From contig NZ_JALFLA010000011.1 in NCBI RefSeq assembly GCF_022775115.1, positions 43,284-107,283 on the forward strand: a stretch of DNA of 64,000 nucleotides, read 5' to 3'. The stretch comes from Agathobaculum sp. GTDB taxonomy: Bacteria > Bacillota > Clostridia > Oscillospirales > Butyricicoccaceae. Under the pieces are notes generated by a model. It made no database searches and was not told where the DNA came from. It worked only from the letters and a program-made list of their open reading frames with translations. A program made the translations under genes and the position numbers. Below are positions 35,065 to 44,203 of this stretch, piece by piece (the stretch's first letter is position 1; the number at the start of each line of letters is the position of its first letter).

Positions 35065-36365
35065 CCCTCCACCTCCTTCGGTATCGTGATAAGGGCTTTC
35101 GTGCCCTTGCCCGGGCTGCTGGTCACTGTCAGCGTGCCGCCGCACAGGGCTTGCAGCCGTCCCCGGATGTTGCGGATGCCCACATGCTTGTCTGCCTCGA
35201 CCGGCACAGCGGTATCAAAGCCAATGCCGTCATCCACCACGCTGACGCAATACTGCTCATCCGTCTCATAGCTGGAAACCGTGATCGTTCCGCCGCTCGC
35301 CAGCCCCATCAGGCCGTGCTTGACCGCGTTTTCCACCAGCGGCTGCACGGACAGGGCGGGCAGCAGAAAATCGCTGGAATGCAGCTCCAGCCTGATCTCC
35401 ATGTCCCGGAAGCGCACCTTTTCAATGTCAATATAGTGGCGCACATGCTCCATCTCGCGGGACAGCAGAATGGGATTGGGATTGTCCAGCTCGCTGAAAT
35501 TGCCCCGCAGATAGAGGGAAAAGTCATGCACCAGCCTGGCGGCGGTCTGCGGCTGATGCTTGCAGAGATATTCGATCGTACCCAGCGTATTATAGATAAA
35601 GTGCGGCTGTATCTGGCTGAGCATCGTGGCGATGCGGCTTTCAGCCAGCTGCCGCTCATTTTCCCGCAGCAGGCGTTCCTTTTTTGCCAACTGCAGGGAC
35701 AGCTCGCTATGGAACAGAATGTAGATCAGGATAATCGACAGCGTAGTAGCCATGTACAGCGGCGTCGGATACCAATCGGGCATCGCCAGCATGGCCAGCA
35801 GCGGCAATACGCTGAACGAAAGCAGAGACAGCGTCCCCCTGCAGCCGAGGACACGCCAGTAATAGATCACCATGCCCACCTCTAGCAGCAGCGTGCCAAG
35901 GTCGACCATCTCGACGATCCAATACCACGGGCCGTCATGGTAGTTGCCGGCCGCGTCAAAGCCAAACAGCATGCCGTTCAGCAGCGAGACCGCCGCCAGC
36001 AGGATGACTGCCCCGCAGATCGCCGCGACGATATGGGCGCACACCCAAGACAACCGCTCCCGCTCCCGCAGAAATCCGATCAGGCAATAGGCAAAGAGCG
36101 CGTTGACCGCCGCGCCGCAGCTAAGAGACAAAAAGGCGCCGAGCTTGAGCAGCGGAATGCGGTCAGGCTGTCTTCCAAAGTACCAAATACCGGCTTCCCC
36201 CACCAGCATCAGTATGGTTGTAGCCAGCAGCGCGATAAAAAAGCGCATAAACGCGCGGCTGCGGGCGCGGGATGCGACCGCTCCGATCAGCAGAAACAGC
36301 GTAACCGCCGCCGCAAACAGCAGTAGGCAGACGTTCGGCTCCATCATGTAATTCAGCTCACCCAT
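35061..36365 (-). CDS. LytS-type membrane sensor histidine kinase
   Basis: The 434-residue protein has six or seven N-terminal membrane helices (to about residue 220) and a short coiled linker. The His_kinase domain has QIQPHFIYNTL (His255), and the HATPase domain has QPLVENAVKHG (N box) and DDGIGF (G1). It lacks a large extracytoplasmic sensor, so the membrane helices probably sense the signal. GGGAGGG precedes the ATG. It is encoded between the RsbW-like gene and its cognate regulator on the same strand. Confidence 0.92.
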   Translation of the reverse strand: MGELNYMMEPNVCLLLFAAAVTLFLLIGAVASRARSRAFMRFFIALLATTILMLVGEAGIWYFGRQPDRIPLLKLGAFLSLSCGAAVNALFAYCLIGFLRERERLSWVCAHIVAAICGAVILLAAVSLLNGMLFGFDAAGNYHDGPWYWIVEMVDLGTLLLEVGMVIYYWRVLGCRGTLSLLSFSVLPLLAMLAMPDWYPTPLYMATTLSIILIYILFHSELSLQLAKKERLLRENERQLAESRIATMLSQIQPHFIYNTLGTIEYLCKHQPQTAARLVHDFSLYLRGNFSELDNPNPILLSREMEHVRHYIDIEKVRFRDMEIRLELHSSDFLLPALSVQPLVENAVKHGLMGLASGGTITVSSYETDEQYCVSVVDDGIGFDTAVPVEADKHVGIRNIRGRLQALCGGTLTVTSSPGKGTKALITIPKEVEG

Positions 36366-36421
36366 GTGTCACCCTCCCCCAGCCCGCATATCTTGAAGGC
36401 GAGCCTGCCCGCCGCGCGGCC

Positions 36422-36937
36422 TTATCCCTGTTTTGTACGCGCCAGTGTCAGGGTCAGCACATTGCAGCCATCCTCGTGCCGATATTCGACGCGATCCATC
36501 ATTTTGCGAACCATAAAAATGCCAAAGCCCCCGATGCTGTCCTCGTCCGCCGCCGTACCGATGGCGGGTGCGTCCGCCTGCAGCGGATCGTACGGCTTGC
36601 CGTCGTCCCGGAACACCAGCGACAGCGACTGGCCATCCCCGGTGCAGCGCAGCCATACATGAGCGGCGCCGCTGTAATGGATGATATTGGAATAAATTTC
36701 GTCCGCGGCGATCATCAGCTTGTTTCTGCGCTGCTCGGACTGCTCCATCTCCTGCAGCTGTCCCTCCAGAAAAGCGGTCATCTGCGCGATCGACGCCATG
36801 CAGGGCATAGCTTGAAAGACAGCCGCTTCGGGTCGGGCGGACGCCCCTTTGCCTACCGCAGTCGTGTCCTCCGGACGGACGGCCTGCTCCGTGGCGTGAC
36901 TAGCCGCGCCCACCTTTTCTTTACCGGACTTGTCCAT
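36422..36937 (-). CDS. RsbW/SpoIIAB-like anti-sigma serine kinase
   Basis: The 171-residue product has a flexible N-terminus of about 45 residues and then a GHKL ATPase domain. The N box is DEIYSNIIHYS, followed by RDDGKPYDP and IGGFGIFMVRKMMD, the layout of RsbW/SpoIIAB kinases that phosphorylate STAS proteins and bind sigma factors. The second ATG (36937) is preferred because GGAGGGG directly abuts the first. It is divergent from a SpoIIE-type phosphatase gene and precedes the kinase-regulator pair. Its target could be the local ECF-like sigma or a different protein; RsbW usually binds sigma-B/F types. Confidence 0.9.
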   Translation of the reverse strand: MDKSGKEKVGAASHATEQAVRPEDTTAVGKGASARPEAAVFQAMPCMASIAQMTAFLEGQLQEMEQSEQRRNKLMIAADEIYSNIIHYSGAAHVWLRCTGDGQSLSLVFRDDGKPYDPLQADAPAIGTAADEDSIGGFGIFMVRKMMDRVEYRHEDGCNVLTLTLARTKQG

Positions 36938-36999
36938 AACCATCCCCTCCTTTCGCTCGGCTCGCGCGGATGCGCTTTCTGTTATTTTTTATATTACTC

Positions 37000-37037
37000 C
37001 TAATATACATACACAGCAAAGACGGAAAATGTTTCAC
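37000..37037 (-). promoter_or_regulatory. Putative alternative-sigma promoter of the rsbW-like operon
   Basis: GTGAAAC (37031-37037), an 18-base spacer and GTATGTATATTAG (37000-37012) on the minus strand, about 60 bases before the start codon. The spacing is the same as in the GTGGGAC sites of this block, with two A-for-G changes. TGAAAC also resembles common ECF -35 elements. Confidence 0.5.
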
Positions 37038-37095
37038 CACCCCAAAAAAATTTTGCCTGCTTTCCGGACAAAATGGAAGCCGCTCTCACCCGGTA

Positions 37096-37129
37096 GTGGA
37101 CAGCGGGCATCTCCTCAGGTATAATATAG
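37096..37129 (+). promoter_or_regulatory. Promoter of the SpoIIE-like phosphatase gene
   Basis: TGGACA (37097-37102), a 17-base spacer and a perfect TATAAT (37120-37125) make a good sigma-A promoter. Read one base earlier it is GTGGAC-N17-GTATAATATAG, close to the block's GTGGGAC motif, so dual recognition is possible. Confidence 0.7.
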
Positions 37130-37224
37130 TCGTTATCCAGCCGGCAAACGACCTGCCGCGCGCGGCCTTGGCATGGCGGCGCTGCGGCCGGGCTTGCGCT
37201 TCCGGCGCATTTGGGGGAAATAAA

Positions 37225-38844
37225 ATGAAACGCCTACAAACAATGTCCACCAGCCTGAAATTCCATTTGATCTGCGGAATGGTTCTGCTTTTGGTTTTAT
37301 TGAGCTGCATACAGGGCGCAATCGGCTATCACCAGTTCACGCGCTCATTTGTTGCGGAGTATAACGAATCCGCCTTCCGCACCGCAAATACCGCCGCGAC
37401 GCTGGTCAATGCCGACCGGATCGAGGAGTTTCTGGCCAGCGGCGGCGACAGGGCGGAATACCGCGCCGCGCTGCAGCGGATGGACGCGCTGTGCCAGAAA
37501 CAGAATGTAACGCTGATCTATGTAATCGCGGTGGACACCTCGGATTACGGCAGCTTTGTGTCCGTGTTCAACACGGTAAATGAAAACAGCGGCTACACTC
37601 CGTGGGAGATCGGCTACCGGCGGGAGACGACCAACGAGGAATACCGAAACACCTACCGGGATATCTATGAAAACGGGCTTACGCGGGCGGCCATCGCCCG
37701 TACCGACGCGCTGGATGGCAGAGAGCCGCACACCACGGTGCTCATCCCGCTGACCGGCATCGACGGCACAGTCAAGGGCATTTTATGCGTCGAGCGCCCC
37801 ATGGAGGAGCTGAACGCCAGCCGGTGGGGGTATTTGAAAAGCATCACCGCCGCCGCCATCCTGCTGCTGATCCTCGCCAGCATGGCCGGGGTGCTGTATC
37901 TCAACCGGCAGTTCGTCCTGCCGCTCGAGCAGATCAGCCAGGAGGCTCAGCGCTTTGCCGCGGAAAACAGCAGTGCCGAGCAGGCGGCGCTGCAGGGCAT
38001 CAGCAATATCCGCGAGATCGCCGAGCTTGGCAGCGCCATCGACAAAATGGAGCGGGATACGCTCGGCTACATCGACCACCTGACAACAATCACGGCGGAA
38101 AAGGAGCGCATCGGAACCGAGCTGGCGCTTGCCACGCGGATACAGGCCGATATGCTGCCCCGGCTTTTCCCCGCGTTTCCCGAGCGGCCGGAATTTGACG
38201 TCTTTGCCTCCATGACGCCCGCCAAGGAGGTCGGCGGCGATTTTTACGATTTCTTTCTCATTGACGACGACCATCTAGGCTTGGTCGTGGCCGATGTGTC
38301 CGGCAAGGGTGTTCCCGCCGCGCTATTCATGATGATGTCCAAGATACTGGTCAGCAACTACGCCATGATGGGCGGCTCTCCCAAGGAGGTGCTCGAGCGG
38401 GTCAACAATTCGGTCTGCAAAAACAACAACAGCGAGATGTTTGTCTCTGTCTGGTTCGGCATTCTGACGATCTCCACTGGGCGGATCGTGGCGGCAAACG
38501 CCGGGCATGAATACCCGGTGCTGCAAAAGGCCGGCGGACAGTTCGAGCTTTTGAAGGACCGGCACGGCCTCGTGGTCGGCGGCGTGGAGGGCGCGCGTTA
38601 TACCGAGTACGAATTCACCTTGGAAAAGGACGGCGCGCTTTTCCTGTATACTGACGGCTTGCCCGAAGCCACCAATACCCAAGGCAAGATGTTCGGCATG
38701 GACCGCATGCTGAAAGCCCTCAATCGGGAGCCGAACGCGCTCCCGCAGCGTATGCTGGAAAATATGCAGGCGGCGGTCGGCGATTTCGTCGGAGACGCGC
38801 CGCAGTTTGACGATCTGACCATGCTGGCCATCCGGCTCAGCTGA
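37225..38844 (+). CDS. Membrane-bound SpoIIE/RsbU-type PP2C phosphatase
   Basis: The 539-residue product starts MKRLQTMSTSLKF at ATG 37225, behind GGGGG. It has one helix (about 14-34), an extracytoplasmic sensor of about 165 residues, a second helix (about 205-226), a HAMP-like linker and a SpoIIE PP2C domain (about 305-538). GGDFYDFF, DVSGKGVPAALF and TDGLPEATN supply the metal-binding Asp residues. Such phosphatases dephosphorylate STAS proteins. The STAS protein at 20.1 kb and the divergent RsbW-like kinase complete a partner-switching set. Confidence 0.93.
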   Translation: MKRLQTMSTSLKFHLICGMVLLLVLLSCIQGAIGYHQFTRSFVAEYNESAFRTANTAATLVNADRIEEFLASGGDRAEYRAALQRMDALCQKQNVTLIYVIAVDTSDYGSFVSVFNTVNENSGYTPWEIGYRRETTNEEYRNTYRDIYENGLTRAAIARTDALDGREPHTTVLIPLTGIDGTVKGILCVERPMEELNASRWGYLKSITAAAILLLILASMAGVLYLNRQFVLPLEQISQEAQRFAAENSSAEQAALQGISNIREIAELGSAIDKMERDTLGYIDHLTTITAEKERIGTELALATRIQADMLPRLFPAFPERPEFDVFASMTPAKEVGGDFYDFFLIDDDHLGLVVADVSGKGVPAALFMMMSKILVSNYAMMGGSPKEVLERVNNSVCKNNNSEMFVSVWFGILTISTGRIVAANAGHEYPVLQKAGGQFELLKDRHGLVVGGVEGARYTEYEFTLEKDGALFLYTDGLPEATNTQGKMFGMDRMLKALNREPNALPQRMLENMQAAVGDFVGDAPQFDDLTMLAIRLS

Positions 38845-38866
38845 GCCGGATGCGTCCGTTACCCAA

Positions 38867-38905
38867 GGCAGGGGATGACTTAACGCAGTCATCCCCTGCC
38901 TTTTT
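38867..38905 (+). terminator. Terminator after the SpoIIE-like gene
   Basis: A 14-bp perfect stem (GGCAGGGGATGACT) with a 6-base loop is followed by five T. Confidence 0.9.
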
Positions 38906-38932
38906 CTTCCTTTTTCCGTCTTTTCTCTGCCT

Positions 38933-38963
38933 GCGCCTAAAATTTACTGAAAAATTTAGGCGC
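38933..38963 (+). repeat. A/T-rich hairpin upstream of the large-protein promoter
   Basis: An inverted repeat (GCGCCTAAA...TTTAGGCGC, 9-13 bp) ends two bases before the GTGGGAC element. It could insulate the promoter or bind a regulator. Confidence 0.6.
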
Positions 38964-38964
38964 G

Positions 38965-39002
38965 GTGGGACTTCAGCCGCCGCCCGTGCGTATTAACAAT
39001 AG
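38965..39002 (+). promoter_or_regulatory. Putative alternative-sigma promoter of the 884-aa protein unit
   Basis: GTGGGAC (38965-38971), an 18-base spacer and GTATTAACAATAG (38990-39002). The leader holds an 8-bp hairpin (39016-39043) and a 19-codon ATG frame (39004-39063) lacking a ribosome-binding site. No sigma-A pair is evident, so this motif is the best promoter candidate for the unit. Confidence 0.6.
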
Positions 39003-39087
39003 AATGAACAACAGGGCAGCTTTCCACCGGCTCGAAAAGCTGCGGCATTGCAAAATACTGTAAGCATAACGGAAGGAGCTTTCTCAA

Positions 39088-41742
39088 ATGGGCACTCAAA
39101 AATTTTTTGACAACCTCAGTAACCAGGTTGTCTCTGAGAGTGGAATCTTACCCTCCGCAGAGTATCGGCAGCGGATGCAGACGCTTATCGCGCAGCACAT
39201 GAGCAGCCGCACACCCGAGCAGCTGTATCAGATGCTCGCAAGGCTCGTCCCAGTCGCACCCCGCCGCTTCACCGCGGAGGAGCAAGCTGCGCGGCGGCAG
39301 CGCTCCGAGCAGGTGCGCGAAGCGGTGATCGACGATACGCTGTGGAACAGGATGAGCACAAGCGCCCCCATCGGCCCGATATACCATACCCTTCTTGACC
39401 GCAGCGGCACAGAGGAAGCGCGCCGCTATAACGAGCAGCTCACCGCGCTGTTCCGCCCGCGCAGTGCGCAAGAGCTTGCGCAGTACCGTCAGGAGCGTAT
39501 CGAAGCGCATGTGCGCGACGGCATGACGCAGCAGCAGGCCGAGCAGACCGCGCAGGACGAGATCGACAGCCTGCCCGCGCGCCGCGGCACGGCGCTGCTG
39601 GAGGCGCTCAGCCGTTATGAGCGGCTGACGTCCCAACAGCTCGAAGAAATGAGCGATCCCAATCTGCCGGGCGAGCAGCTCGCGCAAAATTACAGGGAGC
39701 TTCACCACGGCTCGACCATGATTATGGAATTGGATGCCATGCTGCGGGGCAACGACATTGCCTTGACCGAGGAGCAGAGAGCCCGCGTGACGGCTCTCCA
39801 GAATCGGCAGCAGGAATTTGCCAAAGCGGATATCAGCTTGATTAACATTTCCAATCCGTACCATGAGTATATGGATATCAACGACCTGCTGCTGCTCGAT
39901 GATACCGCACTGAGCGCGCAATATGCACCAGACGATAACTTTTCCGAATACATCGGCGATTTGCCGCTGCTCAAGAATTGTATGATCATGCAGCGCGAGA
40001 CGGCCGTCAAGCAATTCCTGTCGCAGCAGCTTGGCATCACCGGTGACGACGTTCGAATGACCAAGGCCGACCCTGCCGCGTATGCACAGCAAGATGCCGA
40101 CCTAATGGATTTACAGGACGGGGCAATCGTTGCGGTGGAGCAGGGCGACCAGGCCTGCATCCTGTTCGCCGACCATGCCCCCGGCAGCACCGGTGTGATA
40201 ACCGACCGACCGGGCCGTCTGTTTGACAACTGCCTCAACAAGGACATGAACGCGCTGATCGACCAGCTTGACCGCGCCGATCCCCCACTGCTACGCAGCT
40301 CCCGCGAATTTAAGAACATGAAAAAGCAGCTGGAAACGCTGGGCAAAATGGGCGCGCTGGGCGACCGTCCGACCCCCTACCAGCGCGAGCAGATGCAGCG
40401 GCAGCTCGAGACGCTGCAGCAGGCCGCCGCGGACTATCTCGCCACCAAGGGTGAGCAGGGCAAAAACCAGCGCGAGCAGCGCCGCATGGATGTAGCTTCC
40501 GCCATCCAGCAGTTTACCGCACACAAGCTCGAGCAGCTTGGCCTTGTGGCGAAAAGCCAGAACACCCTGACGCTCGACCAGCAGCGGGAAAGGGCTGCGT
40601 GGGGCGGGCTGCGCACGGGCGAGACCGCTCAGCAAAAGCGGAGCGAGCCTTACGCTTGGCTTGAAAACCAGTGCGCGGCCTACCCCGAGGATATGGCCGC
40701 GCTGCAAGGGGCGGCCGCTGACAGCATCCGAAATCTACGGGCAGCCGAAGCCCGCTATCAGCAAGACCTGTCGGAAAGACGATACGACACGACAAGCAAC
40801 TACAAGCACTGCCGCAACGTCATTGGCAGCATGGCGCTGATGGAGCTGCTCCGGCAAGAGCGCAGCCAGACACCAGAGGGGCAGACCGGCCCGCTGGCGC
40901 AGCATCTGGCCGCTGACAAAGATAGAGCCAGCCAACTGGCCGAGGACTTGGGCAAGCGTCTGATCAGCCAAGCCGCTCAGCGTGGCCTTATTTCATCAAC
41001 AGCGCTGAAAAATGATAACATGGCCGATTTTGAACTGAAGCACGATGACGTCCGCCGGCTGATGGACAGCTTCGATCCGCAAAAGCTGCCCGCCGGCCTG
41101 CTGGCAGACGAGCAGGCGAGAGCCGCAGAACGCGACGCGCAGGAAAAAGCGCAGGCTGCGGCGCGGGAAAGGGAGCAGCAGCTGCGGCAGGCGCCGCCCA
41201 TCGCGCCGCTCGTGCACCAGCAGGGTATGCACAGTATGCAGTGTATGCGCGCGGCCGGATCGCCGCTGTCCCCGAAAATCTTTGCAAGCGATATGGAAAC
41301 CGGTCTGTTCGGCTCGACCCGCTTTGATGCGCTGTGTGAGCAGGGCGAGCACCAGCTCGCCGCCACCGCAGGACGGGAGATGCTGCGGGACATGGTTCTG
41401 TACGACATGCTGGTGCAGGAGCGTGTCGGACGCGGCAAGAACAGCGAGCCCGGCCCCATGGAAACGCTGGTTTTCAGCGAGGATGGGCTCAGTCGGCTGC
41501 GGCAGGCCGTCGAAACCTCCAAGGAGTTTGCTCCGCTCGCCGCCGAGGACATGAATAAGCCGCGCATGAAGGAGCTGCTGACCGCACGCGCGCCCCAAAA
41601 GGTTGCCCAGCAGCTGCTGCAAACCGTCAAGGCGGCCGCGCGGCAGGCCGAGATCGGCGCGCAGCAGCAGCGCCGGCAGGGCGATCCGGAAAAGCAGCTC
41701 CAGCCACCCCAGAGCCGTCAGCCCGCCGCCCCGTCCAAATGA
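39088..41742 (+). CDS. Large Gln-rich alpha-helical protein, paralogue A (884 aa)
   Basis: No known family is recognised. AAGGAG precedes the ATG. The protein is hydrophilic, Gln/Ala/Glu/Arg-rich, mainly helical or coiled-coil, with no signal peptide or membrane segment. A module at about 410-494 (GDRPTPYQREQMQRQLE, then TKGEQGKNQREQRRMD) is shared with the next gene at clear identity, as is ISNPYHEYMD near 255. The end is basic and Pro/Gln-rich (PPQSRQPAAPSK). It is the first gene of a four-gene unit behind the GTGGGAC promoter. A candidate secreted substrate or structural protein; function unproven. Confidence 0.88.
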   Translation: MGTQKFFDNLSNQVVSESGILPSAEYRQRMQTLIAQHMSSRTPEQLYQMLARLVPVAPRRFTAEEQAARRQRSEQVREAVIDDTLWNRMSTSAPIGPIYHTLLDRSGTEEARRYNEQLTALFRPRSAQELAQYRQERIEAHVRDGMTQQQAEQTAQDEIDSLPARRGTALLEALSRYERLTSQQLEEMSDPNLPGEQLAQNYRELHHGSTMIMELDAMLRGNDIALTEEQRARVTALQNRQQEFAKADISLINISNPYHEYMDINDLLLLDDTALSAQYAPDDNFSEYIGDLPLLKNCMIMQRETAVKQFLSQQLGITGDDVRMTKADPAAYAQQDADLMDLQDGAIVAVEQGDQACILFADHAPGSTGVITDRPGRLFDNCLNKDMNALIDQLDRADPPLLRSSREFKNMKKQLETLGKMGALGDRPTPYQREQMQRQLETLQQAAADYLATKGEQGKNQREQRRMDVASAIQQFTAHKLEQLGLVAKSQNTLTLDQQRERAAWGGLRTGETAQQKRSEPYAWLENQCAAYPEDMAALQGAAADSIRNLRAAEARYQQDLSERRYDTTSNYKHCRNVIGSMALMELLRQERSQTPEGQTGPLAQHLAADKDRASQLAEDLGKRLISQAAQRGLISSTALKNDNMADFELKHDDVRRLMDSFDPQKLPAGLLADEQARAAERDAQEKAQAAAREREQQLRQAPPIAPLVHQQGMHSMQCMRAAGSPLSPKIFASDMETGLFGSTRFDALCEQGEHQLAATAGREMLRDMVLYDMLVQERVGRGKNSEPGPMETLVFSEDGLSRLRQAVETSKEFAPLAAEDMNKPRMKELLTARAPQKVAQQLLQTVKAAARQAEIGAQQQRRQGDPEKQLQPPQSRQPAAPSK

Positions 41743-41802
41743 CCGCCGGCGTGATGGATATATGTTGTAAACACGATATTAAAATACGAAAGGAAATGCA
41801 TT

Positions 41803-43938
41803 ATGGATACCTATTATGATGAAATGCAATCAATCGCTAACAGCAAAGGCGCGGACGAAACAGTCGACCAGCTCAAGCAGCGCATCCTGCGCGAAGCGCC
41901 GCAGATGGGCCCGCAGCCGGAGCAGGCGCTCAGGCTCCTGCTGCCGGAGAACTGCATCGTGCCACCCGAGCAGCGTGCCGCGCGCGCGCTGCTGTCCCAG
42001 CAGATGCGCGATAAGCAGGCTGGCATACTGGCAAACGCCGCAGGCATTGAGCAAGGGCGGCTCCTCGACAACTTTGCCCGGGTGAGCGATGCGGTAAAGA
42101 GCTATTACCTTCATCTGGGACAGCCCGACAAGGTCACGCAGTTCCTCGACCTGTTTGCCGATCCGGGAACGGATGAGGCGCAGCTTGAAGCACTGATGGG
42201 CGATGGCAGGACCGAGCAGCAGGCGCAGACCGAGCTGACAGAGCGCAAGCAGACGCTGGCGCAGCAGCGCGGCGCATTCCTGCAGGAGATGATGCAGCCC
42301 TTCACCCACTATGGGACAGCGGAGCTGTGCGACCTGTCCGACGAGCAGCTCGTGCAGCAGTACGAGAGCGTCCATTTGTTCCAGACCTTTATCATGCATG
42401 CAGAGCAGGTTTTGCGCTGGCCGCCTGAAACCATCACGCTGACCGATGAGCAGAAGCAGCTATTTACCAAATGGAAGGATATGCTGCTCCTGACCGATAA
42501 CGTGTCAAGCCGAACAGACCTCATCGCCAATCCTTACTATGAGATGCTCGATCACCAAAGACTGGCAGACGACACGGACCGATCTAAGTTAATTATGCTC
42601 TTAGGGCAGTACAAAGATTTGGCAAAGGCGCCCCAAGATCCGGAAGCCGCCCCTCGTCCCCCCATTACCCAAGCGCTTGTCGCATCGATGAACCGGGCAT
42701 ATGCATTGAAGAACAGCATAGAGGGCCTGTCGATGGAGACGATCGAACAGCAGCTGCGCGAGGAGGGTGTAACGCTGCCTGAGTATTCATGGAAGTACAC
42801 AGACGAGCACGGCAACCCAAGGGGCATTGACAAGACGGAGATCTTTGAAGGCAGAACCGTTTATGTCCAGGCCGACGGCAAAGCATGGAAGCTGTCCGCT
42901 GTGCAAACCCCCAACGGCAAGCGTCCGGTTGTCGAAGCCCCGGACACCGGCGCCTTACTCGACCAGCTTGACCAGAACTTCTCTGCCGAACGAAATGAGC
43001 TTAAGGCCGCACTCAAGGGCGCGGAGCTTCGGCTGCGCGGCTCGAAGGAGTATGATAACATCACCAAAAGCGTCGAAGCGCTTGAAAAGCTGGGCACGCT
43101 GGGCAAGCACCCGACGCCGTACCAGTGCGAGCAGATGAAGCAGCACCTTGAGGCGCTGCAGCAGGCCAGCCAGACATATCTGGATACCAAGGGCGCAAGG
43201 GGCAAAAACGAGCGCGAGCAAAAGCGCATGGACGCGGCGCGCAGCGTGCAGGAATTCGCCAAGCGCAAGCTGCAGCAGCTTGCGCTGACGGCAGGCAGCA
43301 TGGCGACCAATGCAGCCAGAGCGGCAACCAGCGCGGAGGGGAGAATCTTCGGGCAAAGCGCCGAGGAGCGCGAAGCGCGCAAAGCGGTACAGCAGTCGCA
43401 CATAAACGAGTCGCTCGAGAAGCGTCGTATCGAGCTTATCCATGAAAAGGCGCGGGAGCTCTGCACACGCACCCTGCCCGTGGTCGAATGCGACCTGCTG
43501 CGTCCGACGCTTCAGATGCAGCTTCAGAGCGGCCTTAACACCACCTTAGAGTGCATACAGTCGACCACCGGTGAGCTGAGCGATGGGCAAAAAAATTGGG
43601 CCAAGGAAACCATGGTGCAGATGACGGCAATGGAGCTGGTCACCCAAATGGTGGAAAGCCGCAAAGCCAGCAAAAATCCGGTCGAGCTGGGGCAGAAACT
43701 GTTCCCCGGCAGCAACACAGGGCAGCTTCTCGAAAGCATAAGAAAGAGTCCCCTCCTAAAGGAAGCAGTCAAGGACCTCACGCCGCGGAGCTTTGGCGAC
43801 TTCATCGCGTTTGATGGCGCGAGAGACCTCAGCCGCCGCATCATCGCGGACGCAGCCGAGCGAAGCAAGCAGGCCAAGCAGGGCAAACCGAATAAGGCAG
43901 TTCAGAAGGAGAACGATCCACTCCAGCTCCATCTGTAA
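41803..43938 (+). CDS. Large Gln-rich alpha-helical protein, paralogue B (711 aa)
   Basis: Paralogue of the preceding gene, 60 bases downstream; AAAGGAAA precedes the ATG. Shared parts are IANPYYEMLD (about 245) and the module at about 425-505 (GKHPTPYQCEQMKQHLE, then TKGARGKNEREQKRMD). The protein is hydrophilic and helical without signal peptide or membrane segment, and has a Lys-rich C-terminal region (SKQAKQGKPNKAVQKEN). The N-terminal third and the C-terminal third differ more from paralogue A. No known family is recognised. Probably cotranscribed with paralogue A. Confidence 0.88.
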   Translation: MDTYYDEMQSIANSKGADETVDQLKQRILREAPQMGPQPEQALRLLLPENCIVPPEQRAARALLSQQMRDKQAGILANAAGIEQGRLLDNFARVSDAVKSYYLHLGQPDKVTQFLDLFADPGTDEAQLEALMGDGRTEQQAQTELTERKQTLAQQRGAFLQEMMQPFTHYGTAELCDLSDEQLVQQYESVHLFQTFIMHAEQVLRWPPETITLTDEQKQLFTKWKDMLLLTDNVSSRTDLIANPYYEMLDHQRLADDTDRSKLIMLLGQYKDLAKAPQDPEAAPRPPITQALVASMNRAYALKNSIEGLSMETIEQQLREEGVTLPEYSWKYTDEHGNPRGIDKTEIFEGRTVYVQADGKAWKLSAVQTPNGKRPVVEAPDTGALLDQLDQNFSAERNELKAALKGAELRLRGSKEYDNITKSVEALEKLGTLGKHPTPYQCEQMKQHLEALQQASQTYLDTKGARGKNEREQKRMDAARSVQEFAKRKLQQLALTAGSMATNAARAATSAEGRIFGQSAEEREARKAVQQSHINESLEKRRIELIHEKARELCTRTLPVVECDLLRPTLQMQLQSGLNTTLECIQSTTGELSDGQKNWAKETMVQMTAMELVTQMVESRKASKNPVELGQKLFPGSNTGQLLESIRKSPLLKEAVKDLTPRSFGDFIAFDGARDLSRRIIADAAERSKQAKQGKPNKAVQKENDPLQLHL

Positions 43939-43975
43939 GCGCCGGCGCAATGCATAAACAAAAAGGAGACCGGAT

Positions 43976-44191
43976 ATGCAACCAAAACAGCCAATGAGCC
44001 AGAAAAAGAGAGGGAAGATCACGGTCGTCTGCGCCCTGATCGGCCTGGTTTGCGGTATCATCGTCCTGCTTGCGCAGCTGACCCACCTTGCAGCCCTCGA
44101 CGGAGAAAACCTCGCAGGGACAATCATCTCCATTCCCCTATGCCTGTATTTGCTGTATCTCGGCAGAAAACAGCTGAAAGGCGATGACTGA
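43976..44191 (+). CDS. Small two-helix membrane protein
   Basis: The 71-residue product has a basic start (MQPKQPMSQKKRGK), two hydrophobic helices (about 15-37 and 47-63) and a charged end (GRKQLKGDD). AAGGAG precedes the ATG. It is encoded 37 bases after paralogue B and 12 bases before the C39-like peptidase, so it is likely cotranscribed. Small hairpin membrane proteins next to a peptidase or effector can act as immunity proteins or anchors; that role is only a guess here. Confidence 0.75.
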   Translation: MQPKQPMSQKKRGKITVVCALIGLVCGIIVLLAQLTHLAALDGENLAGTIISIPLCLYLLYLGRKQLKGDD

Positions 44192-44203
44192 ACGAGGAGT
44201 GCC

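Noticed and set aside
39004..39063. 19-codon leader ORF in front of the 884-aa protein gene
   Set aside because: It has no ribosome-binding site and contains a hairpin. It would be real only if the transcript is leaderless.
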